Of a DNA stretch of 64,000 nt, positions 43,870-53,371 are shown piece by piece. The stretch is from Dryocosmus kuriphilus. Taxonomy: Eukaryota; Arthropoda; Insecta; Hymenoptera; Cynipidae. Where the stretch lies: NCBI GenBank assembly GCA_038277395.1, contig CM076196.1, positions 130,135,410-130,199,409 on the forward strand. The letters run 5' to 3'. Numbering within the stretch: the first letter of the stretch is position 1; each line of letters begins with the position of its first letter. The notes below the pieces were generated by a model. It was not told the DNA's origin. It was given only the letters and a program-made list of their open reading frames with translations, and ran no database searches. The position numbers were made by a program, and so were the translations under genes.

Positions 43870-45121
43870 TTATTGGGCCATGTTATGTTTTGTTGACAAA
43901 TGCTGAGCTTAATTCTAGAAAGCCTATTTCGTTGAAACCATTACATTGGGGACGGAGGATTCGTTTTTGGAATTCGCTTGGAATTATGTCTTGAAACATT
44001 TCTCAAAAAACAGTTTTATAATTTTCGATGGTTACCCGGACATGCAAAAATAAGTGCACAGTAAAACCGCGGAACGCATGCGACGAACGACTCGCAGAAT
44101 TGGGCGAGAAATCGTTTTTGAGCTACGAACGGCTATGAGTTATTCACAAAAACAATTTTTATCAAGTGATAAAAGCAAAGCCAGGTTGATTCCCATGCTC
44201 CGCGATAATTTAGAAATGCATGGATTTTCGACAAAGTAGGCAGAAAAAGATGCCGATCGTTTAATTGTAATGACAGCGATTAATTTGTCACAAGCGAAAC
44301 CTGTTGTAATTGTAGGAGAAGACGTAGATTTGATTTTTTTAATCACTCAACTTAGCGCGAACAACAGTAATGTATATTTCCATAAACCAGGTAATGGCAA
44401 AACCATCGAAAACTTTTAAAACTCATGCAGCTTCAAGCACCAACCAATCAAGAATTTAATATGCTTCATTCATACGTTTGCCGGATGCGATACGACATCA
44501 GCGATGTTCAGGCAGGGAAAGGCTAAATTACTTCGCTTGATTATTAGCAACAAGGAGTTACAAAAAATCGCTGAAAGTTTCAATGATCTAAGTGTAAATG
44601 CACAAGTTATAATAGATAGCGGAAATCGTATTCTTTTAGCTTTATACGGATCCAAGAATCAAAATGATTCATTAAATTATTTCCGATTCGTGATGTTCAA
44701 GAAACTGACAGCGCGAAAATCGTTTTAATTACAAATTTTACCTCTCACGGAAAGCGCAGCTGCGCAACATCATTATAGAGTTTATTATCAGGTACAAAAT
44801 TGGATAGGAAATCACAAAAATCCATTAGATTGGGGCTGGACATTGGGTAAAAACGGAGTCAAATCTGTATAAGTCGTTGGACCTTTGATTCCCAACCAAC
44901 TGTTAAAATCAGTGGCGTGCAAATGTAAGACGGACTGTGAAAGTGCAAAATGCACCTGCAGAAAACATGGACTTAATTATAGCGAAATTTGCGCGAATTA
45001 TTTTCTAAATTGCACGAATTTAAAAGACATCACAACTATTGAAGACTCTGATGATGACGACGTTATTGACGACGATCTATGTAATAGACATCGACAAATG
45101 CGAAGAGATAGGCAGCGATGA
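43870..45121 (+). pseudogene. Dead gene with C-terminal TSO1-like CXC domain
   Basis: One plus frame runs with stops near 44051, 44237, 44417, 44726 and 44870 but no detectable frameshift. Motifs in order: FIIFDGYP, KTAERMRRTTRR, FLSSDKSKARLIPML, AEKDADRLIVMTA, VIVGEDVDLIFLI, TFAGCDTTSAMF and DWGWTLGKNG. Then comes a cysteine cluster CKCKTDCESAKCTCRKHGL like the CXC DNA-binding fold of Tesmin/TSO1 proteins, and an acidic tail. The middle Asp residues (FDGYP, DADR, GEDVDL, GCDTT) look like a PIN/FEN-like metal site. This family is often seen in invertebrate repeats; a nuclease role is inferred. Confidence 0.7.
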
Positions 45122-45238
45122 AGCGTTAAAACAATGTAAGCGAACTTAAGTGGTAATTTAAGTGATAAGGTTAGTGATAAGGTTCATTTAAATAATTAAT
45201 TTACTCGTTATTTAACAAGCATCCTTGTTTTTCTCATG

Positions 45239-45555
45239 AGTAGTATAGCAAGGAGGATACGGCCCCACCACGACAAGCTTCGCGCTGCCGCCGACAGATG
45301 GCGCCACTACTCCCTTCTGTCCGTGGTGGCGTCGACAGTCGGCATTACCCTCCGTCGGTAAGGTAGGGTTTCTGGATGCATTAGAAACATGACAGTTTAT
45401 TACCATTAGTCGGGTAAGGTAGGTTTCTGAGGCTGGAATGAAAAATGCTAAAGTTCTTGCCAGAAGTACACCGCAGGAGGCTTATTTTTGATGACGACAG
45501 ATGGCGCTACTGTATGCAAGTTTGCAAATATCGAAAGGAGACGTGAATTTTCAAA
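45239..45555. repeat. Polinton left TIR
   Basis: This 317-bp arm matches 59838-60154 in inverted orientation with few differences. It contains two CGACAGATGGCGC direct repeats about 210 bp apart. Confidence 0.92.
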
Positions 45556-46160
45556 TATAACTCGAGAATTGACGTGGTTCATGTCCGTGCTAAGCTTATT
45601 TTAGTACGCAATAGCTAGAAAGTAGAAATGCAGTCAAGGTTATGTAATGGAATTTACATCTCTCTCCTACGCATACTGTAGGTGACATATTATGGGGATT
45701 CCCGAGAACTCGACAAGTTTCAACAAGCATCGACAAGTTTTAATATGCAATTTTTCGACATGAAGGTAAAGAGTTAATAAAATACTTACCTGTAAAATTT
45801 CTTTCAATCGCAGTATGTGAAATCCATCGTTGTTGTTTGAAGGAACGAAGCGGAAAATGTACAACTTATCCATAAATTAAAACTAAATAAATTAAGATAA
45901 TGCAAAGCGGAAAAAAGTTAACAGTATCCCATCGATGTTTCAACGTAAAAATTCAACCCATCAATGTGCTGAAAATCGATCGTTGAAATTTGTGCAAAGC
46001 GGAAAGAAACGCATTTTCTCTCTTATCCATAAATTAAGGTAAAAAACGTCAGACTCACTTTTCTTATCTATAAACTAAAATTAAGTAATAAGTACACACA
46101 GGCAGTTTATCTGTGAATGTTATAATTTATTATTCACACACCAAGCTTCCTCAATACAAA
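45556..46160. repeat. Polinton left subterminal region with duplicated promoter-side segment
   Basis: The segment 45700-45890 (CGACAAGTTTC repeats, AGTTAAT, TACTTACCTGTAA, TTTGAAGGAACGAAGCGG) recurs at 46620-46945. On the minus strand both copies carry a short ATG frame (MDKLYIFRFVPSNNND) followed by CAG/GTAAGTA, a good splice-donor string. They could be duplicated first exons or leaders; no matching acceptor or second exon is established. Confidence 0.45.
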
Positions 46161-46166
46161 GCTCTT

Positions 46167-46484
46167 TCATTTAACATAATCAAATTCAAAAAGATTGTAT
46201 TTTCCACCAAAGTAGCAGAAAGAGAGTTTCTTAGCCTGGACCGCTACTTCCATCTTCTCGAACGTATCCATATAGGCTGAATCCTCAAAAATCTTATTTA
46301 TTCTGCTCGGCAAGTAGACTGCGATCTCATTCTCCAACTCGGCCACGAATTTTGTGCCATATTTCGTTTGAAGTTTGACGATTTTGGTAACAGCATACTT
46401 CTTCTTCACTATCAGGTCAGATAATGATTTCACTGGTAAGAACCCTTCCAATCGGCCAACTTTGTTAATAGCACTGAGATCCAT
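46167..46484 (-). CDS. Small Polinton protein, OB-fold-like
   Basis: An intact 105-residue frame. The central part (SDLIVKKKYAVTKIVKLQTK, YGTKFVAELENEIAVYLPSR) has the strand pattern of an OB-fold, and similar short proteins recur in insect Polintons. A single-stranded DNA-binding role in replication is inferred, not shown. It is the gene nearest the left TIR and reads toward the end. A TATA box lies at 46569-46576 and three heat-shock elements lie upstream, the same arrangement as at polB. Confidence 0.65.
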   Translation of the reverse strand: MDLSAINKVGRLEGFLPVKSLSDLIVKKKYAVTKIVKLQTKYGTKFVAELENEIAVYLPSRINKIFEDSAYMDTFEKMEVAVQAKKLSFCYFGGKYNLFEFDYVK

Positions 46485-46568
46485 CTTCTTCTCTGGGTAA
46501 TTAATTGTGAGTAGACGTTACACTCTGTATGTTCAATGATAGACTGAAGCCTCTGCAATTCGATGCTG

Positions 46569-46815
46569 CTTTTATAGACTAGTACCCCCACTCTACCTAC
46601 ATTTGAGAATGTTCTAGAAGCTCGACGTGTTTCGACAAGTTTCGACAAGATGACGCAATATGAGGCAACGATTTTTTTCGTGCCAGAATGTTCTAGAATC
46701 AACAAGATGATGCAGGTTTCAACAAGCTTCGAAACGTTTAAACAAGATGATGCACGTTTCGACAAGTTTCGACAAGATGATGCAATGTTGTGCAATCTAA
46801 CCTTCTAGAACATTC
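46569..46815 (-). promoter_or_regulatory. TATA box and three heat-shock elements upstream of the OB-like gene
   Basis: On the minus strand TATAAAAG is at 46569-46576, about 85 bp before the ATG at 46484. Upstream lie three perfect three-unit HSEs: GAATGTTCTAGAA at 46607-46619 and 46686-46698, and TTCTAGAACATTC at 46803-46815. The nearest HSE is 31 bp from the TATA box, a normal heat-shock promoter distance. TTTCGACAAG and GATGATGCA strings are interspersed and recur at the polB promoter. Confidence 0.75.
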
Positions 46816-47085
46816 TGGCGTGAGAATGTGCTAAAGAGTTAATGAAAAAAAATACTTACCTGTAAATCGCAGTAGAGTGTGAAATGCATCGTTGTTGTTT
46901 GAAGGAACGAAGCGGAAAATGTACAACTTATCCATAAATTAAGAAAACTAAGTTGATAGGGTTAAAATAAAAGTTAAAACTTCTTTACATATAAACTTTT
47001 TGTCTGTTTATTAAAAAAAAAAACTTAAGCTAAGAATACAACGTAGAATCTTAACCTATTTACACACAGAAGAATAAAACGCTTT

Positions 47086-47177
47086 TTAAGAGTACATAAA
47101 TTCACAACCGGTAAGCGATACAATGTTTGAGGTATGAAGATCATCATCAAGATCTTTCATCTCATTATCTTTCACAC

Positions 47178-47217
<40 letters not shown>

Positions 47218-47730
47218 GATTTTACTTGGAGTGTAATGTCTAATAGTAGGCTTATCACGAGGAGTCAAGAACCAGTTCCTGAGAGCAAGAGCATTTCGAA
47301 CTGCACAATTTTCATACCAGCACTGAGTATGGTGATTACATCTCATGCAAACCGAAGGGTGCAATTTGTGGAGTGAAGGACAACCCAAATCTTCGAGATT
47401 ATATACATTTTTCAGAAACTGCTACATCCACCTCTTCTTTTCCAATCCTTTAACATAGACTGCATTGGCACCACGCAGTCTTTCTCGAATTATGTGCCTC
47501 ACTTCTTCGTAGGGTATGTCACCAGCACTCCATTCGAGACCATGATAATTGTGCGTCAGCCACAAATTTTCACTCTTGTAGCGGTCTGGCAACACATGCC
47601 AGTAGCACGGAGGCTCAAATAGATAAACCACAGGTTGAGAGTCTTCCTGGAGAGAAACTACAGCCAACTCCTTGAAGACAAACTGGTTAATGGGCTTCTT
47701 GAAGCCTTGCACGTCCACTATGAACTCCAT
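47086..47730 (-). pseudogene. Polinton lineage protein with poly-Asp tract
   Basis: One frame of 214 codons with a single stop at 47422-47424. The N-terminal half begins EFIVDVQGFKKPINQFVFKE and contains FLFEPPCYWH-like and LWLTHNYHGLEW strings. After the stop come a Cys/His-rich part (VCMRCNHHTQCWYENC) and 13 consecutive Asp encoded by an ATC microsatellite (near 47180-47217). I know this protein type from insect Polintons but not its function. The opening VDVQGF Asp suggests a nuclease-like fold, which is speculation. TATA box at 47768-47775. Confidence 0.6.
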
Positions 47731-47767
47731 TTCGATGAAAAATGAATTCTGCTTACTGAAATCAGCT

Positions 47768-47775
47768 CTTTTATA
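47768..47775 (-). promoter_or_regulatory. TATA box of the 47086-47730 gene
   Basis: TATAAAAG on the minus strand, 38 bp before the ATG. No heat-shock element was seen nearby. Confidence 0.6.
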
Positions 47776-47854
47776 ACTTTCTCCCCACCACGGCTGGCAT
47801 TGCCCCCACCACTGCTGAAATTACCCCCACCACTGCTGACATTCAACCCACCAC

Positions 47855-49242
47855 TTAAATCAACTTTTTTACGCTGCCACTGAGAGGTTGATATTGAATA
47901 AGACGATCGTGTATGATGAGGCAGTAGGCTGAAGTTTCAGCGGGAAAATTGTCTCCAGATTCAAATTCCAGACGAACGTCCACTGAGGTCTGTTTGAGAA
48001 ACTCATTTTGTTTTGAGCAATCGATAACAGCCAGAGGAGCGTGTTCTCTGAAATCGTTTTTCTTCAACATTGGTTCAGACTCTTTGCTATAGTATGCTGC
48101 CTGAAAATTTGCATACATCTCATACAGTAGTGCAAACTGATTGTGATTAATGTTCAGGTTCAGATTGCCGTACGGATAGTACTGTGAGTTGAGAAACACG
48201 TTGACATTGCTTAAATTGCAGTGGTCGAAACGATTAGCATATCTTGTTCGCCTATCCTTTCGGCCTGTCTGAAATCCCAGGATGACGTAACGTGATTTCT
48301 CCAATTGAGTTGACGTTTTTTACAGTCCATATGTGCCTTGAGGTGGTGGGGAGCAGGGGGTACTCATACAATTCCCATGAGCGAAAACTCATCGTGGTCA
48401 GAAGGTCCTTTTCAATAAAGTTTAGCAACTGTATCTTCTGCTGATCCGAAGCCATTACATACGGTATCATCCACTCCACTTTCTGAATCGAGATCCTAAA
48501 TTGTTCTTCGTTTCCAGGGTCTTGACGTGTTTGAACGATGGCATTCATGTCACTACGTGATCTTGTCAGGATTAGTTCATGCTTTGCATTTACAACGATT
48601 TTTCGATAGTCTTGAGCGAATCCTAGGATCATACTGAGCGGTATAGTGACATCAAAGTATCCCTCCTCATTGGTAAGACGTCCTGTTCCTTCGGGGATGC
48701 CTAGCCATCCTGCATTCTCCATAAGATGACTTTGTCCAGGAGTGAGAGAGACGTAGCCTTTTATGGTACTCGTGAGACCGACATTTTTGCAACGATCAAT
48801 CTCAATACCATTGAGTTCATAGCGAACTTCATCAAAAAGAAAGGAGATTGCATTGTTCACTAAGTTTGTCGCAGTAATATTTCTGGCTACATCATCATCA
48901 TCCCTAGTCAGTCTTCCGTACACGTGCAGTGAACTCTTACTGGGTAGTATACACAAATCTTGATGCTGGACAGTGATTCGAATTTCATCACTGTTGTTGA
49001 ATGACGATGAGGCATAAGGTTGATGTGCATGAATCTCATAGTGGGATATGGACTCGTCAAATGTCACTGGTGCTTGAATGTTTAATATTTCTTCCATTTT
49101 CTTTTTCTCTGTTGCAACAGCTGGAGATGATAAATATTTTCAATTTCTTTCTTTGACTTTGAGGCCTAGTTGTTTCAGAAGGAGCACGTTCTGAGGTGTT
49201 AGCGCTTTGCGTGCTGACTGAGAACTGACCTGTATCTGGCAT
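47855..49242 (-). pseudogene. Polinton major capsid protein (double jelly-roll)
   Basis: The main frame (48252-49097) contains ILNIQAPVTFDESISHYE, DEIRITVQHQDLCILP and LFDEVRYELNGIEID. The C-terminal frame (47855-48304) contains FDHCNLSNVNVFLNSQYYPY, ALLYEMYANFQ and YCLIIHDRLIQY. A frameshift near 48290 separates them. These are the conserved blocks of the Polinton major capsid family, which forms the icosahedral shell. A short upstream frame (49057-49242) could be an N-terminal extension reached by another frameshift near 49135. The TATA box at 49252-49259 favours the ATG at 49097 as start. Confidence 0.82.
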
Positions 49243-49251
49243 GTTGTCTCG

Positions 49252-49259
49252 CTTATATA
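49252..49259 (-). promoter_or_regulatory. TATA box of the capsid gene
   Basis: TATATAAG on the minus strand, predicting transcription from about 49225. Confidence 0.55.
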
Positions 49260-49297
49260 GACTCCTTTGCGATTGTACACAATACCCATTATTATTA

Positions 49298-49987
49298 TTA
49301 CGATGATGATTTAACTTGTAGTCGTATTGTTATAATCTCTCCTCGAAAATTCACCAAGTCTCCGTCTTGATCAACAATGCGGAGCTGAATTTGATGTACT
49401 GTCTTCACAGCGATTGGCAGATAAATGACGTGTGACGGCACTTCCACAATCTTATATCCTGGTGGAACAACAGGAAAGAATTCGTGAATCGTGTGCACTT
49501 TGCGCTCGTTGATGTAGGCTCCTGTTGTGACATTACACTCAACTCGTAGTGCGTTCACTTTGAGAATAGCCACAGGTAGATCAGAAGTATGAGTCTTCTT
49601 GGCCTCAAGAACACGAGGTGCGAAACCCAACAAACGTCCAATCGAATCCATTGGTTGAAAGTCCACTTCATGATCACACTTTATCTCACTGCGCAGTGTG
49701 TTATTATTTGGCTTGATGTTTATTGTAATGCCGTCACTCGCTAGAATCTTCTGAACATATCTCTCAATGTCTTCAATCTCATAGCTGCCAGTGGGTATGA
49801 TAACTTTCCTTTGACCGACCTTGATTGTATTCTTTCCAGCGTCAACGTTAGGAATCGCATTGAATGTGAGCAATTCGACGAGATCAAGAGCGTAGTTCTT
49901 GTGTGGAGAGAGTTCTATCGGTGGGAAATACTCTGCCTCGAGCACAGAAGAGTTTCCCGTTATGTTGAGAGTAAATGATTCATTCAT
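49298..49987 (-). CDS. Polinton minor capsid (penton) protein, single jelly-roll
   Basis: The open frame extends to 50056, but I choose the ATG at 49987 because the TATA box (50034-50041) lies inside the longer version and predicts transcription near 50011. The protein (229 residues) begins NESFTLNITGNSSVLEAE and has YFPPIELSPHKNYALDLVEL, GSYEIEDIERYVQ, IGRLLGFAPRVL, HEFFPVVPPGYKIVEVP and a C-terminal strand series, matching the minor capsid family. It forms pentons at vertices. The frame is intact. Confidence 0.82.
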   Translation of the reverse strand: MNESFTLNITGNSSVLEAEYFPPIELSPHKNYALDLVELLTFNAIPNVDAGKNTIKVGQRKVIIPTGSYEIEDIERYVQKILASDGITINIKPNNNTLRSEIKCDHEVDFQPMDSIGRLLGFAPRVLEAKKTHTSDLPVAILKVNALRVECNVTTGAYINERKVHTIHEFFPVVPPGYKIVEVPSHVIYLPIAVKTVHQIQLRIVDQDGDLVNFRGEIITIRLQVKSSS

Positions 49988-50024
49988 GATGGTGTACTTC
50001 TCTCTACTGTCACTAATCAGTACA

Positions 50025-50412
50025 TCACACTCTCTTATATAGACAGTATTTGTCACTTACATACAGCTGTTTACAAACAAATTTTGAACACAAGTGTCCA
50101 CACTCAACACTGTCATAGTCCTGATATCTATCATGATTGTACTCTATTACGCTACCAACACCGAGGTAATCGACAAGATCCGATGGTGGATGAAGATTAC
50201 CGAAACTATCAAAGTATAGAACATTATTACCGATCTTTCTATATGTTACCCAGTGGGTACCAGGGCCGTGACTGTCGTCAAGATTTACAATAGCTGACTC
50301 AGTTTGACGGGGACCACGCACTGATAAACACTCCACGAAAATGTGGAATTTTTATAGCTTTAGCATATTTCAACAGATCAGCATCAGCGAGTGCACGATG
50401 TGGTACCTTCAC
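50025..50412 (-). pseudogene. Polinton adenovirus-type cysteine protease
   Basis: The frame 50025-50336 holds GPGTHWVTY (His), YFDSFG (Asp) and DYDSVECGHLC (Cys). A Gln seven residues before the Cys fits the adenain oxyanion hole, so the catalytic set is complete. The N-terminal part (ALADADLLKYAKAI, IPHFRGVF) lies in another frame at 50337-50410, separated by a frameshift near 50320. No ATG is evident before it; it abuts the stop of the PLA2-like gene. The enzyme matures the capsid proteins. Confidence 0.83.
50034..50041 (-). promoter_or_regulatory. TATA box of the minor capsid gene
   Basis: TATATAAG on the minus strand, 47-54 bp before the chosen ATG and overlapping the end of the protease frame. 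Confidence 0.6.
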
Positions 50413-51194
50413 TACAAGTTTTTTGACGCTGGCCTCAGATGAAGTCCCAGTCCTTTCCTGTAGGGTTTCAGGTGTAAACCCTTTCCTAGAACAATAGCCT
50501 CCATTGACTTGTTATGACGTTGAGCCTCTGCGAGTTGTTGCTTAGCTGCGTTAGCATCGTTTACAGCCTTGGCTACACCAGCCGCTCCGCCAGTAAGAGC
50601 TCCAAGTGCACTGAGTCCAGCAAATATGGGAATCAGTGGCAAAACACCACCGACTTTCGACGGTATTGGTAGAACACGCGGATTTGTCACTTGCGCACCT
50701 TTGACAGCTTCCTGTGCACCTCTGATTGCAGACTTGATGACCACTTTTGCATCACTACTTCTCCTCATTGCTTTCTTAGCTGCATTCACAATCTTTCTAA
50801 ATCCAAGTACTTCCTTCTTCTTCTTCTTTCTCTGCTTCGAACACCTCTTCAAACCTATACCGAGTTTTGCTTTAGCATTCATTACGTTCGTTATTGTCAG
50901 TGCTGCCGCTTTCTCGCCAAATCTAGCGTCTCTGGCAAATACTCGCTGCCACGCTTTACTCGCAAGTACACGATCTGCAGAGTTTCTCGCTTCAACGTTC
51001 TCACGATTACGTGAATATGCAATATCGTGTTCTTTACACGCTGCGTCTAGAGGATTGATACCGGGATCGCCTCTAGCAAGTCTTTTGACTAGCTTAGTAC
51101 CTGGACCGCAGTATTAATAGCCAGGTAAATGCAACTCAAGCGGTAAATTGTTGATGAGTCGATTGACTAAGCCTTTACCTCGATGCACAATCAT
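50412..51194 (-). pseudogene. Polinton phospholipase A2-like protein with membrane segment
   Basis: One frame of 260 codons starts at ATG 51192-51194 with a single stop at codon 27 (51114-51116). Just after it comes YCGPGTKL (calcium-loop type), then GDPGINPLDAACKEHDIAYS, whose HD pair matches the catalytic site of parvovirus-type PLA2 domains. A basic stretch (RKKKKK) and a hydrophobic Gly-rich segment (LPLIPIFAGLSALGALTGG) follow near codons 180-205. A capsid-borne lipase used in membrane passage is inferred from the family. A downstream ATG at 50880-50882 gives an uninterrupted form without the PLA2 part. Confidence 0.75.
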
Positions 51195-51224
51195 TGGAGG
51201 TTAGCACGCAACTGACCTGAAAGC

Positions 51225-51245
51225 TATAAAAGCACTGTATTTATA
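51225..51245. promoter_or_regulatory. Compact divergent promoter with two TATA boxes
   Basis: TATAAAAG (plus, 51225-51232) serves the ATPase at 51270, and TATAAATA (minus, 51238-51245) serves the PLA2-like gene at 51194. The boxes are five bases apart, and only 75 bases separate the two ATGs. Confidence 0.7.
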
Positions 51246-51269
51246 GATTTTACGACAGTCGAAGACAAG

Positions 51270-51963
51270 ATGCGGTTCAAGAAACAACCTATTAAGCTTC
51301 CGGTCGATAACTTTGATTCCCTCGTCCAATCAGAGAAGAGGGTAAAACGTCATGGCAGTCTGCTGCCAGACAGCATTCGTGCAGTCTTTTGTGGACCGTC
51401 AAATTGTGGCAAGACAAATACATTACTCGCTCTAATCTTACACCCAAACGGATTGAAATTTGCCAATGTCTACGTCTACTCGAAATCCCTGAAACAGCCA
51501 AAGTATCGATTCCTGGAACGGGTCTTAAATAATGTAGATGGTGTTGAGTATTTTCCCTTCAGTGTGCATGAAGAAGTAATATCACCAAGTGAAGCTCAAC
51601 CAAACTCTATAATTGTATTTGATGATGTAGCCTGTGAGACACAGGACAACATTAGAGCCTTCTTTTGCATGGGTAGACATGCTCATGTTGACAGTTTTCA
51701 CTTATGTCAAACTTATGCTCGAATTCCTAAACATTTTGGTGCGAGACAACGTCAATCTGTTGATACTTTTCAAGCAGGATGAGACGAATTTGAGACATGT
51801 GTATGACGATCATGTGAACACTGACATGAGTTATTCTCAATTTCGAGACTTATGTTCGGCATGCTGGAATACAGACAAGTATGGATTTTTTGTCATTGAC
51901 AAGGACAGTGAGCTCAAGGATGGCAGATACCGAAAAGGATTTGACTGTTTGATCTCTCTATAA
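51270..51963 (+). pseudogene. Polinton packaging ATPase (FtsK/HerA-A32 type)
   Basis: Residues 42-49 are GPSNCGKT (Walker A) and 113-120 SIIVFDDV (Walker B). LCQTYARIPKH follows as the sensor/arginine region. The frame shifts near 51735, after which the C-terminal part (QDETNLRHVYDDHV, YGFFVIDKDSELKDGRYRKGF) is read to 51963. The enzyme would pump DNA into the capsid. The TATA box is at 51225. The stop overlaps the TATA box of the next gene. Confidence 0.87.
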
Positions 51964-51966
51964 ATA
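51959..51966 (+). promoter_or_regulatory. TATA box of the DUF8207-like gene
   Basis: TATAAATA overlaps the ATPase stop codon and lies 55-62 bp before the ATG at 52021. Confidence 0.6.
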
Positions 51967-52020
51967 CGAGTTATGCTGTGGAAATTATTTCATTATAGAT
52001 TGAACCGCAAACACATCAAC

Positions 52021-52911
52021 ATGTCAAAGTTTCACAAAGAGAAGGAGGTGCTCCGTCAAATCGCAAAAGCCAGTGAGGCAATTCGACGTAAACATCGAAT
52101 GCTGAAAATGGGTAAAGAAGCCACTGAAAAGATAATGAGTGAAACGATTAAGCCAATCGTCATGCCACTGCAAAAACTGGTTGACATATCTAGTCCTTCA
52201 ATCAAGAAGAAAGATGAACCTGCAAAGGAAAAAGATGAGGAGGAGAATAACGCTTCCTACGTCACAGCTGATGCTGAAGAAGGAGAGCTTGATAAAACTA
52301 TGGTTGAAGATGAAACTGTATCTTCTGTCAATTATGAGTATTTAACAAACAAGTTTCTCACGATGTTAAATCAAAAGAGAAAGCAGTACTTGGATATGAT
52401 TTATGGCGTTCGTAAGCTCAGTAATGGAGCTATTATGATTGTCGATAAACCCATTAGTTTTGAGGGTCAATATATCCACGTTGGTGATAAACAGTACTTG
52501 AAAACTGTTGGCTTGTTGGAACTGCTGTTTAGACAGACTCCTGAAGAATCACATATCAGTGCTGATGATCTGAGGAATTATAAAGAAATTCTAATTGCTA
52601 CAAGTGCACACAAGAAGCGGTACAGTGCAACTGAATCTTTTCGAAAAGGCAATAGTATCAAGTACAAGAACTTTATTGCGAAACTGTTCAATGTATCACG
52701 CAGGTGGTCCTCAACGAGTGGAGGTTCACTACCACAGTATATGATAGCAAGGAAAAATGTTAATACTGACTATGTCTACTGGGATGACCCTAACGAACTA
52801 GTGGATCGTCTTCGTCTACTCTTAGCGTCTCAGGCAGCAGGCAATCAAAGTCACAACAATGAAATTGTGTCCATCATTGAGGAACTACGGGAAGCCGGAA
52901 TCATATATTAG
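52021..52911 (+). CDS. Polinton conserved protein (DUF8207-like)
   Basis: The open frame begins at 51973, but the ATG at 52021 fits the TATA spacing and the usual start of the family. The intact protein (296 residues) has a basic helical start (KEKEVLRQIAKASEAIRRKH), an acidic linker (about 70-110) and a conserved C-terminal domain: YGVRKLSNGAIMIVDKPI, LLELLFRQTPEESHISADDL, KYKNFIAKLF, DYVYWDDPNELVDRLRLL and SIIEELREAGIIY. Its role is unknown; its constant place between ATPase and integrase suggests virion assembly. The DUF number is from memory. Confidence 0.7.
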   Translation: MSKFHKEKEVLRQIAKASEAIRRKHRMLKMGKEATEKIMSETIKPIVMPLQKLVDISSPSIKKKDEPAKEKDEEENNASYVTADAEEGELDKTMVEDETVSSVNYEYLTNKFLTMLNQKRKQYLDMIYGVRKLSNGAIMIVDKPISFEGQYIHVGDKQYLKTVGLLELLFRQTPEESHISADDLRNYKEILIATSAHKKRYSATESFRKGNSIKYKNFIAKLFNVSRRWSSTSGGSLPQYMIARKNVNTDYVYWDDPNELVDRLRLLLASQAAGNQSHNNEIVSIIEELREAGIIY

Positions 52912-52945
52912 GAGCGTACACATAAAAAAAATCATCAGTATCACG

Positions 52946-53371
52946 ATGAGTATTGATGTGTTTGGACGTCACCTGGATCGAACCACTGCAGCAGCAAGCC
53001 GTGGACCTCCTGATGTGGGATACAAAATCACCTCCGACGGTCATTATGACGTAGATGGCAAGAGATTGTGCAACGTTAGTGAGTCCAAAGAACAAAACGA
53101 CGCAGTCAATTTGGGAATTGTACAGCGCATTATTCAAAGCGAGATACGTACAGTGTTTAAAGTCACATCGTCTATGCGAACAGATATTGACAATAATAAT
53201 TTGATGATACGTATCCTCGAGGAATCAATCAACGAGAAACTAAAGAACTTGCAGACTGATAGTCAACAAGACTTGTCAATTCGTAACGCTGAAGTCATTG
53301 CTCAGTTGGACACTCGACTAACCCTCGAGAATGGACAAGGAGAAACTGGCAGTAGTCACGGAACTGCATAA
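52946..53371 (+). CDS. Polinton fibre-like protein
   Basis: The 141-residue frame starts at the ATG at 52946; codons further upstream overlap the previous gene. It opens SIDVFGRHL and carries DGHYDVDGKRLCNV and NDAVNLGIVQ, which resemble the repeat in phage tail fibres (KRL.NV..P...DAV). Coiled-coil-like sequence follows to the end. A trimeric attachment fibre is inferred. The end overlaps the integrase ATG by 41 bases. Confidence 0.55.
   Translation: MSIDVFGRHLDRTTAAASRGPPDVGYKITSDGHYDVDGKRLCNVSESKEQNDAVNLGIVQRIIQSEIRTVFKVTSSMRTDIDNNNLMIRILEESINEKLKNLQTDSQQDLSIRNAEVIAQLDTRLTLENGQGETGSSHGTA

Noticed and set aside
49057..49242. Separate small gene before the capsid gene
   Set aside because: Its ATG lies only about 10 bases after the TATA box, upstream of the predicted transcript start; more likely a decayed N-terminal extension or leader.
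50569..51117. 182-codon plus-strand frame
   Set aside because: It is antisense to the PLA2-like gene, which has recognisable motifs; the plus product has none.
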